A DNA stretch of 64,000 bases from positions 763,816 through 827,815 of the forward strand of contig NZ_JACHFR010000002.1 of assembly GCF_014202035.1 (NCBI RefSeq). Direction: 5' to 3'. The notes beneath the pieces were generated by a model that did no database searches, was not told where the DNA came from, and was given only the letters and a program-made list of their open reading frames with translations. Below, in pieces: positions 35,634-44,485 of this stretch; position 1 is the stretch's first letter; each line of letters begins with the position of its first letter. This stretch comes from Treponema rectale (GTDB taxonomy: Bacteria; Spirochaetota; Spirochaetia; Treponematales; Treponemataceae). Position numbers and translations under genes: made by a program.

Positions 35634-36314
35634 GCTTATTACCTCCGAAGCCTTGCGGCGCAGGTAATCGGGAAGGAGATTCTGCTTCTGCGCCTTAAGT
35701 ACTGCCCTTGTCATGAAGTCTGATGCTCCGCTGCTTTTTTCTTCTTCTACAAGGCTGATGAATTTTACATAATTATCCAGCGGCTTGCAAGAAGAAAAGT
35801 CCAGCGTACATTCCGGATGCTTTATGTTGAACACCTTTACGTTAAGCTCCAGGGGAACTTCACTTTCTCCCTTTTTATCAATGAAGGAATCCGACAGCCT
35901 GAGTATTTTCTGCGGAGGATAGTTCCTGCCTCCGTTGTAGATGACGTAGAACTCCGGTGAAGGAATCATCTTTCGCTCCGTTGAAAACTTGAGCCTTGAA
36001 TCCACAATCCTTTCATAGATGCGGGAACAGTAAATCAGAAATCGCAGGGGCATGTTCTCGTTTACTGAAGACTGGTGCTCCAGCAGGACGACAAGTTTTC
36101 CGTTGACGAGCATGGATATGTCGTTGCAGAAAGACTTGTAGATTACCTGCTCAATCTTTACGTCTTCAAGAACCGTATCTTCAGGCGAAAGGGAATTCCC
36201 GGAAATGCAGTTGTACAGTTCAATGAAGTTTTTCTTTCCAACAACTGCATCCTTTGAAAAATAGTCTACGAAGAGACTGTCCTTAACCGTTCGGTTTTCA
36301 TTTTCTTTTTCCAT
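35367..36314 (-). CDS. Rpn family PD-(D/E)XK nuclease (putative transposase type)
   Basis: This 315-residue protein starts at MEKENENRTVKDSLFVDYF. The nuclease core is residues about 10-200: the D in CNDISMLVNGKLVVLLEHQS with ExQ (LEHQ) is the expected catalytic site. The region after MVFNEYDYETDIQ is a separate C-terminal domain carrying three 8-residue AAGLSEGR-type units (24-bp repeats at 35494-35565), then a helix-turn ending TGLSEEEILKVK. Rpn proteins nick or degrade DNA and in E. coli act in phage defence. There is no ribosome binding site at the outer start. Confidence 0.82.
   Translation of the reverse strand: MEKENENRTVKDSLFVDYFSKDAVVGKKNFIELYNCISGNSLSPEDTVLEDVKIEQVIYKSFCNDISMLVNGKLVVLLEHQSSVNENMPLRFLIYCSRIYERIVDSRLKFSTERKMIPSPEFYVIYNGGRNYPPQKILRLSDSFIDKKGESEVPLELNVKVFNIKHPECTLDFSSCKPLDNYVKFISLVEEEKSSGASDFMTRAVLKAQKQNLLPDYLRRKASEVISMVFNEYDYETDIQVKTEEAERRGHAAGLSEGRAAGLSEGRAAGLSEGRTEGARNARIETARKLMQKNVSVQIIEECTGLSEEEILKVK
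35494..35565. repeat. 24-bp tandem repeat inside rpn
   Basis: Two identical 24-bp units (35494-35517, 35518-35541) and a third with a few changes (35542-35565) encode AAGLSEGR. The unit keeps the reading frame, so copy number can change without breaking the protein. The duplicated gene copy has only one unit. Confidence 0.85.
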
Positions 36315-36363
36315 ACATATATATTTGCACTGAATTTTCAAAATCTGCACAAATATATAAAAA

Positions 36364-36398
36364 AATCCCTGAAACAGATTTTTTTTCTGTTTCAGGGA
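36364..36398. terminator. Bidirectional terminator, 14-bp perfect stem
   Basis: ATCCCTGAAACAGA (36364-36377) pairs with TCTGTTTCAGGGAT (36385-36398). On the minus strand it is followed by TTTTTTTATA, ending the outer-membrane barrel gene. Confidence 0.85.
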
Positions 36399-36439
36399 TG
36401 TCTGTTATCTTAAAAGTTTGTTATAACTTTGTAAAAGAA

Positions 36440-38065
36440 TTAGAACAGATATTTGATTCCAACCTGAGCAAAGCTGTTGTGCTGCCAGCCGTCAAATTCA
36501 CTGTCTTCATCTTTACACCAGATGTAAAGTCCTGAAAGGTTAAGTGTCATGTCATCCTTTACGTCGAATGCAAGTGAAGGCATGATTACAACATCTCCCC
36601 TTTCAATTCCCCATACACCCTTGATATCAAGCTTGATAGTCTCGTTTCTGTAGCTGTCTGTGATGTCAACGATAATCTTGTTGTTTGTATAGCAGTCGTT
36701 TGCATCACCGTCAACGTCGAATGCTTTATAGAGGCTGTCGTTGATTTTATCTCCCTTGAGAATGTATTTTCCTACAGTCTGAATGTTGAAGTTGATGTTG
36801 CTTATAGGAAGATCCATGTCAAAACCTGCTTCCCAGGCAATGCTGTTGTTGTGAACCCAAGGGTCATCACCTTTTGTATCGTCAGTAAGGTTGTATGCAG
36901 CTTCAAAACGGATGTTGAGCGGACCGAACACTGTAGCTCCTTCAAGACCGAATACCTGAAGCTGGTCGTAAGAAAGGAATTTATCAGATTCAGAAATTTC
37001 AGCACCTGAAAGAACTTTTTCTACGTATGCGCTGTATTTTGAAAGGTTTGCAGAAGGCTGCTTGTAATGACCGTAGTAGTAGCTGAAACCAAGGTCAAAT
37101 CCGCCTGCTGTAAAGGTTGTGCGTAAACCTGCCTGTCCGTATTTAAGCTGATATGTATCTGGATAAAGATTATCTGTAAGGGAACCTGTATTGCTGAGAG
37201 CTGTAAGATAAGCTTTCTCGGTTGCAGATACGTACTCCTGAATTGCGGCTGATGCTGTGGTAAGGGCGTTTGCCGGGTCAAGGTGGTATGGTACAAGTGT
37301 CGCAGCGTTATTGCTGATGAGGGTTGCAAGATTTGCTGTATCGCCTGTTGCCTGAAGAGTAGCAGCTTCTGTAGCAAGCTGATTTGCCTTTACCTTAGCT
37401 TCTGTTGCTTTTTTAAGGTAGTCGAGGGCTGCAGACTGAACCTTGTCTGTAAGTTCTTTACTTGCCTTAGGCTGCCAGTTTCCGCTTGAAGCAAGACGGT
37501 CAGCTGTCATTACAGGAGTCCAGACTGCTTCGAATTTAACATCGTTGTTTGTTGAATAAACTGCACGGAACATTGGTTCTGCAATACGGCGGTCCAGGTA
37601 GTCTGGGAAGATGTAGTCTGTGTAGTCATTTGCATTGAAATTGTCTACAACGTGGTTTTTATCACCTTTTCCCCATACAACACGCATTTTTCCTGCTTCA
37701 ATCAGGAGATTTCCCAGATATGCACGTGCCGTAAATTCATCAAGAAGATCTTCCGGATGTTCACCGAAAGTATTCTTGTCAAATTTAATTACTGCGTTAA
37801 GGTCAGAACTGAGTCCTGAGTAATTAAGATTGAGCTTTCCTGTAGCATTTGCTTCTGTGTGAAGGGTAGAAACGTCATCTGCGCTTTTTATTTCATGATC
37901 TGCTTCATCAAGATATGAGCGGGCTGTTGTTTCAAAGTTACCGCCTACAGTAAATGATGTTGTCGGTTCCTCTGAATAGTCAAAGTCATCAAAATCCTGT
38001 GCAAATGTAATTCCTGCTGCAGAAAGCATTGCAGTTGCAAATAAAGCTGTTTTTGTAAATTTCAT
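36440..38065 (-). CDS. Outer-membrane beta-barrel protein (DUF1302-like)
   Basis: This 541-residue protein has a signal peptide ending GITFAQ (residue about 22). The N-terminal strands include LHTEANATGKLNLNYSGLSSDL, then ARAYLGNLLIEAGKMRVVWGKGD, which resembles DUF1302 porin-like proteins. An Ala/Thr/Leu-rich helical insertion (about residues 190-280) precedes the remaining strands (GFDLGFSYYYGHYK, GLNIRFEAAYNLTD type) and a terminal FAQVGIKYLF. It lies 23 bp after the LolA-like gene, its likely functional partner. Confidence 0.75.
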   Translation of the reverse strand: MKFTKTALFATAMLSAAGITFAQDFDDFDYSEEPTTSFTVGGNFETTARSYLDEADHEIKSADDVSTLHTEANATGKLNLNYSGLSSDLNAVIKFDKNTFGEHPEDLLDEFTARAYLGNLLIEAGKMRVVWGKGDKNHVVDNFNANDYTDYIFPDYLDRRIAEPMFRAVYSTNNDVKFEAVWTPVMTADRLASSGNWQPKASKELTDKVQSAALDYLKKATEAKVKANQLATEAATLQATGDTANLATLISNNAATLVPYHLDPANALTTASAAIQEYVSATEKAYLTALSNTGSLTDNLYPDTYQLKYGQAGLRTTFTAGGFDLGFSYYYGHYKQPSANLSKYSAYVEKVLSGAEISESDKFLSYDQLQVFGLEGATVFGPLNIRFEAAYNLTDDTKGDDPWVHNNSIAWEAGFDMDLPISNINFNIQTVGKYILKGDKINDSLYKAFDVDGDANDCYTNNKIIVDITDSYRNETIKLDIKGVWGIERGDVVIMPSLAFDVKDDMTLNLSGLYIWCKDEDSEFDGWQHNSFAQVGIKYLF

Positions 38066-38088
38066 TATTCTGCTCCAGTTAAATAGTT

Positions 38089-38883
38089 TTATTTACCGGT
38101 GTTAAGCCAGTTCTGTGTAAAGTAGCGGTCTGAAATAGGTTTATCAAATGTGTATTTTTCTACTATTACACGTGTCTGTTTACCTGTTTCAAGGTTCTTT
38201 ACTAACTGAGACTGACGGAGCCAGTATTCTCTGCCGGTGCTTCCCTTTACTTTAGAGAATTTTTCAAGGATAGCTTCCTTAATCTTTTCATCCTTTTTAT
38301 TGTAGAATTCCATAAGGAGAGGAATATTTGATTCTTTGTCGATGTACTGGATGCGGTAAGCGTATTCAAGGTTTTTGTCCTTTACAGGAACTGACTTGAT
38401 GATCCATACGGAATAAGCTTTGCCGTTTGTAGTGTAAGAACCGTTTTCGTTAACGAAAGTGTGTTCATCTTTGTCTGCTTCACGAAGAGTCATGTCGTTG
38501 TAAGTAAATTCAGAACCTACGAATGACTTTTTCTTTTCTGTATTTGCAATACGTCTTGTTGTTTTAAGTGACGGAAGGTAAATCCATTTGTCGTCAGATT
38601 TGTTTGCGTTTTCAGCCTGAAGAATACGTGTGTCCTTAACAGATGCTGGTGAACGGATGTCAAAAACTGTACGTACGAGACCTGATTTTCTGTCTCCATA
38701 CTGATTAATCTGTCTGTGTTCAGTTACTTTTCCGTTTCTGTCCAAAAGATCCATTGTAAGGATTGTTTCTGAATAGTCAGGAGGTGTGATTGTTACTGAC
38801 TTGTCTACGATTTCTGCAGGTGTCTGTGCAAATACTGTTCCTGAAATTACAGCTGCCAGAACAAGAGCCATTGTTTTTTTCAT
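38089..38883 (-). CDS. LolA-like outer-membrane lipoprotein-sorting family protein
   Basis: This 264-residue protein starts at MKKTMALVL with AGGAGGAAAAA upstream. The signal peptide ends GTVFAQ. The body matches the LolA-like (lipoprotein-sorting) fold used beside RND exporters: RSPASVKDTRILQAE, DKWIYLPSLKTTRRIANTEK split at the turn, SFVGSEFTYNDM, and a C-terminal FTQNWL. It probably binds a lipid or lipoprotein in the periplasm and hands it to the barrel encoded next. No RND gene is adjacent. Confidence 0.82.
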   Translation of the reverse strand: MKKTMALVLAAVISGTVFAQTPAEIVDKSVTITPPDYSETILTMDLLDRNGKVTEHRQINQYGDRKSGLVRTVFDIRSPASVKDTRILQAENANKSDDKWIYLPSLKTTRRIANTEKKKSFVGSEFTYNDMTLREADKDEHTFVNENGSYTTNGKAYSVWIIKSVPVKDKNLEYAYRIQYIDKESNIPLLMEFYNKKDEKIKEAILEKFSKVKGSTGREYWLRQSQLVKNLETGKQTRVIVEKYTFDKPISDRYFTQNWLNTGK

Positions 38884-39090
38884 TATTTTTCCTCCTAAAG
38901 AAAAATTGAATGCTAATATACGACAGATATTATAACACATGACATTGCTAAAACAAAGGATATGTGTTTTTAATGGAGACGAATTTACAAAAAATCACAC
39001 GAAACAGAAAATTACCTGCATATTGTGAAAACCTCCGCATGGCTTAAGTTTTTCATTTTTTTTATTCTTTTAAGGTTGTTTTTATAGTTT

Positions 39091-39119
39091 TTTACATTAA
39101 TGGGTGTTAAAATTAGAGT
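39091..39119 (+). promoter_or_regulatory. Promoter for the chemoreceptor gene
   Basis: TTTACA (39091-39096), 17 bp, TAGAGT (39114-39119). The leader to ATG 39159 contains AGGAGAG. Confidence 0.55.
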
Positions 39120-39158
39120 AGACATTTTTAAATTTTTCACTAGGAGAGCTTTTTATTT

Positions 39159-41348
39159 ATGAAAAATGTGCCGGAAATTAAAAAAGAACGTAAAAAGTCT
39201 ATTGCAACAAGAATTATAATCGGAATTGTCGTAGAAACAGTTGCACTTCTGCTGGTTTTAGGCTTCAGCATTTATAAAAAAGTAAAGCCGATGAACGAAG
39301 CGACATTTACTGATAAGTTTGCAACAACAATTCGTCTTACAGATTCAACCATTGATGCCTACATGCAGGGTATTTACCATTCGACTTATGCAATTGCTCA
39401 GATTGCAGCCAATGACATCGAAGATGAAGATGCTATTCAGATGATTGAAGAGTATACCGTAGATTCAAATGAACTGATTATGTCTGCGGCAGTTCTTACT
39501 TCAGACGAAAGATGTATCTGTTATCCGGAAGGCAGTATGTCTTATGTTTTTGCCTACCAGAAAGAATGGTATGATACCGTTCTTAACTGCATGGGAGATC
39601 CGTATTTTACTCCTGTTTATTTAAATGCAGACGGTCATCTTGTATTTTCCTGCGGAATCATGATTGATGACGGAACGGATGAAAGTCTTGCACTTATAGA
39701 AATGAATGCATCTGTATTCCTTGAAATTCTTGGTGATGAAAAGAGTATGGGTGACATAAAACTCATTCTTCTTGATGAAGAAGAAAATGTTGTTCTTGAT
39801 CCTTTTTCTCAGGAGCTTAAGTTTAAGAAAGCAGTTTCCATGGATCTTAAGAGTCTTCTGGAGTATAAGCCTGGAGCATACGGAATCAGTCGTGAAAAAT
39901 TCCACGGTGAGGATTCTGAAGTTCGCATTGTTCCTTCCGGCAACAATTATTATTCTCTGGATTACGTAATGACAACGCCTCTTTCTTCCATAGAAGGGCC
40001 TACAAATGCAATACTTCAGCTTCTGATAGCAATTATTACTGTCTCTATTATTATTTCTGTTGGTGTTGCCCTTTTACTGGGTATAAGCATTTCAAGACCA
40101 CTTAACAAACTTATAGGTGTTTTGAAGAATATTTCAGAAGGAGACGGAGATCTTACGGTTTCTCTTCCTGATACTTCTAAAGATGAACTTGGCCGTCTGG
40201 GCTTTTACTTTAACCGTACCATTTCAAAGATTGCTGAATCCATGCGCTCGATTATTGATGAATCAAAACGCATGACGAGAGTCGGACAGCAGCTTTCAGA
40301 AAGTATGGATGTTTCTGCTACTGAAATCAGTGATATTGATACGACAGTTCAGCATGTAAAGGTTGACGTTAATAATCAGAGTGACAGTGTAGATCAGACA
40401 AACGATACTATTAATGAAATCGTAACTTCCATCGGAACCCTTAATCAGAATATTATTTCTCAGTCAGAGAGCGTAACTCAGTCATCTTCTGCCGTTGAGG
40501 AAATGGTTGCAAATATTGCTTCTGTTACACAGATTCTTGAAAAGAATCAGGAAAATGTTGCGGAACTTTCTTCTTCTGCTGAATCAGGTAAACAGACTAT
40601 CGAAAAGACCGTTCAGATGACGAATAAGGTTGTAGATGATTCCGAAGGTCTTATTGAAGCCAGTGCAGTTATTCAGAATATTGCCCGCCAGACAAACCTT
40701 CTTGCCATGAATGCCGCTATTGAGGCTGCTCATGCCGGTGAAGCAGGTAAGGGATTTGCCGTAGTTGCTGATGAAATCAGAAAGCTTGCGGAAGATTCCA
40801 ATGCACAGGGTAAAAAAATCAGTAAGGTTCTTGAAAGTTTCCGTGAAGTAATTCAGGGAATGACAAATGACTCAGCTGAACTTAAAGAGCAGTTTGACGT
40901 TATTTTTGAAAATACCCAGAAAGTAAGTACTCAGGAAGCTGTAATCAAGAGTGCCATGGACGAGCAGCAGGCAGGAAGTACACAGATTCTTGATGCAATG
41001 CACAATATTAATTCTGTTACAACGGATGTACGTACTGCATCAGAGTCTATTGAACAGGCAAGTAAAGAAATTCTTGTTCAGATGGAAAAACTTTCTTCCG
41101 TAACGCTTCAGATTAATGGTTCTATGAGCGGTATTTCGGAAGGTGTTTCTTCCCTTACAAATGCCTTCAAGGAAGTAAACAAGCTTTCTACTGAAAACGC
41201 CCTCAGTATTAATCACATGAGTGAGGAAGTAGGAAAGTTTAAGGTAGAAAAAGATGCAGCAGAAGAGACAGCTGTTTCTGAAAAAAAAGACTCAAAGATA
41301 GTTGCCCTTCTTAAGAAAATGCATATAATCCGGTCAAGGAATGACTAG
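39159..41348 (+). CDS. Methyl-accepting chemotaxis protein with Cache sensor
   Basis: This is a 729-residue transmembrane receptor. Segment 1 is about residues 17-40; the extracytoplasmic sensor is about residues 40-280 and of double-Cache type ([34 protein letters not shown]); segment 2 is about 285-310. A HAMP domain follows ([21 protein letters not shown]), then the signalling domain with hairpin tip [20 protein letters not shown] and [14 protein letters not shown]. No C-terminal CheR-binding pentapeptide is seen. The ligand is unknown. It overlaps the next gene by 8 bp. Confidence 0.96.
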   Translation: MKNVPEIKKERKKSIATRIIIGIVVETVALLLVLGFSIYKKVKPMNEATFTDKFATTIRLTDSTIDAYMQGIYHSTYAIAQIAANDIEDEDAIQMIEEYTVDSNELIMSAAVLTSDERCICYPEGSMSYVFAYQKEWYDTVLNCMGDPYFTPVYLNADGHLVFSCGIMIDDGTDESLALIEMNASVFLEILGDEKSMGDIKLILLDEEENVVLDPFSQELKFKKAVSMDLKSLLEYKPGAYGISREKFHGEDSEVRIVPSGNNYYSLDYVMTTPLSSIEGPTNAILQLLIAIITVSIIISVGVALLLGISISRPLNKLIGVLKNISEGDGDLTVSLPDTSKDELGRLGFYFNRTISKIAESMRSIIDESKRMTRVGQQLSESMDVSATEISDIDTTVQHVKVDVNNQSDSVDQTNDTINEIVTSIGTLNQNIISQSESVTQSSSAVEEMVANIASVTQILEKNQENVAELSSSAESGKQTIEKTVQMTNKVVDDSEGLIEASAVIQNIARQTNLLAMNAAIEAAHAGEAGKGFAVVADEIRKLAEDSNAQGKKISKVLESFREVIQGMTNDSAELKEQFDVIFENTQKVSTQEAVIKSAMDEQQAGSTQILDAMHNINSVTTDVRTASESIEQASKEILVQMEKLSSVTLQINGSMSGISEGVSSLTNAFKEVNKLSTENALSINHMSEEVGKFKVEKDAAEETAVSEKKDSKIVALLKKMHIIRSRND

Positions 41349-41571
41349 GGATGAATTTAAGGTTCTTGTCGAGGTAAGGCGAAGTTTTGATTTTAATCTC
41401 CTCGGCAAAACCTGGATGCTGAATGTAGAACGGACATCTGACGGCGGAACGGAAATTCTTTTTGGAGAACAGTATTCCGTTCCGGAACATTATGAGAATT
41501 TTACCCATCTCATGGCAGATGCCCGGGTCGGCAACAAATTTTTACGTGAAGCTTTGACAGACATTCAGTAA
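41341..41571 (+). CDS. Small protein of unknown function, coupled to the chemoreceptor
   Basis: This 76-residue protein has AAGGA upstream of the ATG, and its first codons overlap the receptor stop. Motifs: [20 protein letters not shown] and [17 protein letters not shown]. It is cytoplasmic. Close coupling suggests a role near the receptor or merely shared transcription. No family is recognised. Confidence 0.65.
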   Translation: MTRDEFKVLVEVRRSFDFNLLGKTWMLNVERTSDGGTEILFGEQYSVPEHYENFTHLMADARVGNKFLREALTDIQ

Positions 41572-41589
41572 GTTTGATTAGAGTTAAAA

Positions 41590-42138
41590 ATGAAAGATCT
41601 TCTTCTTGTAGTGGACATGCAGAATGTCTATCTGAAAAATCAGAAGTGGGCCTGCCTTGATACTGAAGGCTGTGCAGAAAGAATAGTTTCGCTTATAAAA
41701 TCAAAAAGATTTGATGATGTAGTTTTTACAAAATTTATTGCAGATCCCCAGGCGTCCGGCGTATGGGCGGATTACAATAAAAAGTATGCGGATGTAAATG
41801 CAAGTGATTTTGCCAATGCCATGGTCAGCGGTCTGGATGAGGTTATTTCTGAATATCCGGTTTATCAGAAAAGCGTATATTCATCTCTTGCAGTTCCTGA
41901 AGTTCTTGAAAAGTGCAGGAATGCAGACAGAGTTTTTGTTGCCGGTGTGGTTGCAGAGTGCTGTGTTTTAAGTACCGTATTAAATCTTATAGATCTGGGA
42001 ATCTATACTGTGTATGTAAAGGACTGTATCAGCGGACTGGACAGACCTAAGGAAGAAGCAACGGAACTTATTTTAAGCGGTTTAAGTCCCCTTCATGTGC
42101 TTGTGTGTACTTCCGGCAGCCTGCCTGGGGATGTCTGA
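41590..42138 (+). CDS. Isochorismatase-like cysteine hydrolase
   Basis: This 182-residue protein has the catalytic triad of the family: Asp in LLVVDMQNVY, Lys in PVYQKSVYSS and Cys in GVVAECCVLSTV. Such enzymes hydrolyse amides (nicotinamidase, N-carbamoyl hydrolases) or isochorismate; the substrate cannot be told. The last residues (GDV) and stop codon are encoded by the left end of repeat copy E, so the C-terminus was reshaped by that insertion. Confidence 0.88.
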   Translation: MKDLLLVVDMQNVYLKNQKWACLDTEGCAERIVSLIKSKRFDDVVFTKFIADPQASGVWADYNKKYADVNASDFANAMVSGLDEVISEYPVYQKSVYSSLAVPEVLEKCRNADRVFVAGVVAECCVLSTVLNLIDLGIYTVYVKDCISGLDRPKEEATELILSGLSPLHVLVCTSGSLPGDV

Positions 42139-42304
42139 AAAGTATGAGTCATTGTCGTGCTCGACACCCTGTCATTGCTGTGCCTGACACCCTGTCATTG
42201 CCGCACTTGATGCGGCAATCTCATGCAGAGGGATTTTCGGATCAAGCCCGAAAATGACACTTTTTAACCGAAAATGACACTTTTTAAACTTATTGGTCAT
42301 TCCC
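42127..42304. repeat. Small palindromic interspersed element, copy E
   Basis: The left end GGGGATGTCTGAAAAGTATG is degenerate and includes the stop codon of the hydrolase gene. Inside are GTCATTG/CACCCTGTCATTGC modules, the GCCGCACTTGATGCGGCAAT palindrome, ATTTTCGG..CCGAAAAT, and two tandem 20-bp units (GAAAATGACACTTTTTAACC type). The right end is AAACTTATTGGTCATTCCC. It is the same family as copies A-D. Confidence 0.85.
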
Positions 42305-42307
42305 TGT

Positions 42308-43054
42308 TTATTTTTCTGCAACAATAACCATGGTTTTTGCATTGTAGTCATACGGACTCAGGTCAAAACCTCCGTATACCTTTGCAGAAGAAAAACCAAG
42401 TTCGAGAAGTTTGTCTCTGAGTTCAGCGGCAGAGTAAAGTCTTTGAATGAAGGTGTGTTCCATTCTGTTTCCGTTTTTATCAATAAGAATCCATCTTGAA
42501 CTTAAACCTTCCCATGCACCAGTGGGCTTGAATTCCGTCAGTACGGTTTTTCCGGCACGCTCAAACCATTCACCTTCAGTAAACCAGCGTATTGCTGTTT
42601 CGCGGCTGATGCATTCAAGAATAAAGGTTCCTCCCTCTTCAAGTGCATCGTAGATTCTTGAGAGTATTCTGTAATCGTCGTCTTTGCTGTCACAATAACC
42701 GAAGGAATTGTAAACGTTTATGGCTGCGTTAAACTTTTTTTCTGAAGTAAAGGTCCTCATATCATGGTTTATGAGGGTAAGTTTTACGCCTTCGTCTTCT
42801 GCAGTTTCTGCGGCACAGTCAAGAAAAGGCTGGGTTATGTCCACTCCGGTTACATCAAGGTTTAAAAGACCGAGTTCCGTGCTTATCCGTCCCAGGGCAC
42901 AGCAGGCATCAAGAATCCTTTGGCCGTCTTTAAGCCCTGCAATTTCCTTTATGCGTCCTGCTGTTCCGGCTGCTTCTGCCCAGTGAGCCTCGTCAAACAT
43001 GATGGGGCCGTAATTAATCCAGAAGTCGTCGTTTTCAAACCATTCTTTCTTCAT
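42308..43054 (-). CDS. Class I SAM-dependent methyltransferase
   Basis: This 248-residue protein has SAM motif I as RILDACCALGRISTEL (Gly-poor variant), the acidic residue after strand 2 in VTGVDITQPFL, and the motif around INHDMRTF and VYNSFGY. A Methyltransf_25-type Rossmann fold is followed by a beta-rich C-terminal half (FTEGEWFERAGKTVLTEF). The substrate is unknown. Its start overlaps the end of the 74-residue gene by 4 bp. Confidence 0.87.
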   Translation of the reverse strand: MKKEWFENDDFWINYGPIMFDEAHWAEAAGTAGRIKEIAGLKDGQRILDACCALGRISTELGLLNLDVTGVDITQPFLDCAAETAEDEGVKLTLINHDMRTFTSEKKFNAAINVYNSFGYCDSKDDDYRILSRIYDALEEGGTFILECISRETAIRWFTEGEWFERAGKTVLTEFKPTGAWEGLSSRWILIDKNGNRMEHTFIQRLYSAAELRDKLLELGFSSAKVYGGFDLSPYDYNAKTMVIVAEK

Positions 43055-43275
43055 GAATTGTATCCTCTTCCGGCTGTTCCGAAAATTTTATCTATTGTTT
43101 GTGAATCTACGCCTGCGTTTTTTGCACGAACAATAAGTTCTGCTATCAGCAGTTTTTTTTCTTCTTCAATCATTTTATTGAATAAAAGGGAATTTTCAAA
43201 AATTACGTTTTCTTTAAAAAGCCGTTTCTTGAAGGTGCTGAATCTGTTCAGTCTTGCTCTTGTGTTTTCAGTCAT
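43051..43275 (-). CDS. Small helical protein coupled to the methyltransferase
   Basis: This 74-residue, Lys/Arg/Glu-rich protein includes LLIAELIVRAKNAGVDSQTI. It overlaps the methyltransferase by 4 bp, so translation is coupled. No Shine-Dalgarno is seen; TAAGAT lies 6 nt before the start on its own strand. It is transcribed divergently from hprK. No family is recognised. Confidence 0.6.
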   Translation of the reverse strand: MTENTRARLNRFSTFKKRLFKENVIFENSLLFNKMIEEEKKLLIAELIVRAKNAGVDSQTIDKIFGTAGRGYNS

Positions 43276-43300
43276 GGCAGAATCTTACTGAATTTAAGTC

Positions 43301-43336
43301 TCGACATAAACACTTTCATTTTGTATACTATTTTTT
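43301..43336 (+). promoter_or_regulatory. Leaderless-type promoter of hprK
   Basis: TCGACA (43301-43306), 17 bp, TATACT (43324-43329), then 7 nt to the ATG, with no Shine-Dalgarno. Confidence 0.7.
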
Positions 43337-44326
43337 ATGGCGAACAGGAAGTTTACGGTTCTTGATTTACTTTCAATGGAACTAAAAGGCTATAATTCTC
43401 TTAATCTTAAGTGTATTGCCGGCCGCAGCGGGCTTGCAAATGAGATAAGGGTTCCTGACATAAACCGTCCGGGGCTTGAACTTTCAGGTTTTTTTGATGC
43501 TTTTGCAGAAGAGCGCGTTCAGCTTTTTGGAAGGGGTGAGTTTGCCTATCTTCACAAGCTTTATTCAGAAAATCAGACATCTACTATAGATAAACTTCTT
43601 GATAGTAAGATTCCATGCGTAATTTTCAGTCACAGCATAACTCCGGATGAGTCTTTTCTTGCAAAGGCAGACCTTGCAGGAACTCCTGTTCTTCAGACAG
43701 ATCTTGAATCATCAGAATTTTCCCAGCGTGTTTTCCGTGTATTTAATAATGTTTTTGCACCGAGAAAATCAATGCACGGTGTATTTGTTGAAGTATACGG
43801 CGTAGGAATTCTTCTTACCGGTGACAGCGGCGTCGGAAAAAGTGAAACTGCTCTTGAACTTATAGAGCGCGGACACCGTCTTGTTGCTGATGATGTTGTA
43901 GAAATACGCTGTGTAAACGGAAATACCATTCTTGGACAGGGTGCAAATAAATTCATCAGCCATCATATGGAAATCCGCGGTCTTGGAATCATAAACATTG
44001 CCCAGCTTTACGGAATCGGTTCCATTCGTGAGCAGAAGGAAGTTCAGCTGGTAGTAAAACTTGCTGCCTGGGATCAGAATAAAATGTATGACCGTATAGG
44101 TACTGATACGGATACTATAGACCTTCTTGGAGTAAAGATTCCTCTGATAGAAATTCCGGTTCGTACGGGACGAAATCTTCCTATTATTATAGAAGCTGCT
44201 TCGATGAATGAGCGGCTTAAGTCCATGGGTTATCATTCTGCCCGTGACTTTAATCAGAATGTTCTTAAATGGATAGAAACCAGTGCAGCTGCCAATACTT
44301 ACAGTAGTGCAGATGACGTATATTGA
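43337..44326 (+). CDS. hprK: HPr kinase/phosphorylase
   Basis: This 329-residue bifunctional enzyme phosphorylates and dephosphorylates Ser46 of HPr in response to metabolites. It has the N-terminal domain (LKCIAGRSGLANEI), Walker A GDSGVGKSETALELIERGH (about residues 157-175), LVADDVVEI, the HprK signature MEIRGLGIINIAQLYG and the C-terminal RTGRNLPIIIEAA. Length is normal. HPr is encoded 160 bp downstream. With no PTS transporters nearby, a regulatory rather than transport role is likely, as argued for other treponemes. Confidence 0.96.
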   Translation: MANRKFTVLDLLSMELKGYNSLNLKCIAGRSGLANEIRVPDINRPGLELSGFFDAFAEERVQLFGRGEFAYLHKLYSENQTSTIDKLLDSKIPCVIFSHSITPDESFLAKADLAGTPVLQTDLESSEFSQRVFRVFNNVFAPRKSMHGVFVEVYGVGILLTGDSGVGKSETALELIERGHRLVADDVVEIRCVNGNTILGQGANKFISHHMEIRGLGIINIAQLYGIGSIREQKEVQLVVKLAAWDQNKMYDRIGTDTDTIDLLGVKIPLIEIPVRTGRNLPIIIEAASMNERLKSMGYHSARDFNQNVLKWIETSAAANTYSSADDVY

Positions 44327-44331
44327 TATAT

Positions 44332-44479
44332 AAAGCCTGAAACTGCTATTGTGGCTTTAAAGGAGGCATGATAAAAAGTACTTCCCTGTACTTTTTATCA
44401 TGTGCGAATGCATTCTAAAGCCTGCATTCGCTGTTTGCGACATCCGTGTCGCACAACTGCCGTTGTGGCTTTAAAGGAG
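44332..44479 (+). promoter_or_regulatory. Duplicated, hairpin-rich leader before the HPr gene
   Basis: AACTGCTATTGTGGCTTTAA-AGGAG (44341-44365) recurs with two changes at 44455-44479. Each copy ends in AAAGGAG and each follows an AAAGCC that can pair with GGCTTT beside that site. Between the copies stand three perfect hairpins: ATGATAAAAAGTAC/GTACTTTTTATCAT (44368-44401), GCGAATGCA/TGCATTCGC (about 44404-44431) and TGCGACA/TGTCGCA (about 44436-44453). It could control access to the HPr ribosome binding site. Confidence 0.6.
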
Positions 44480-44485
44480 TTTTTT

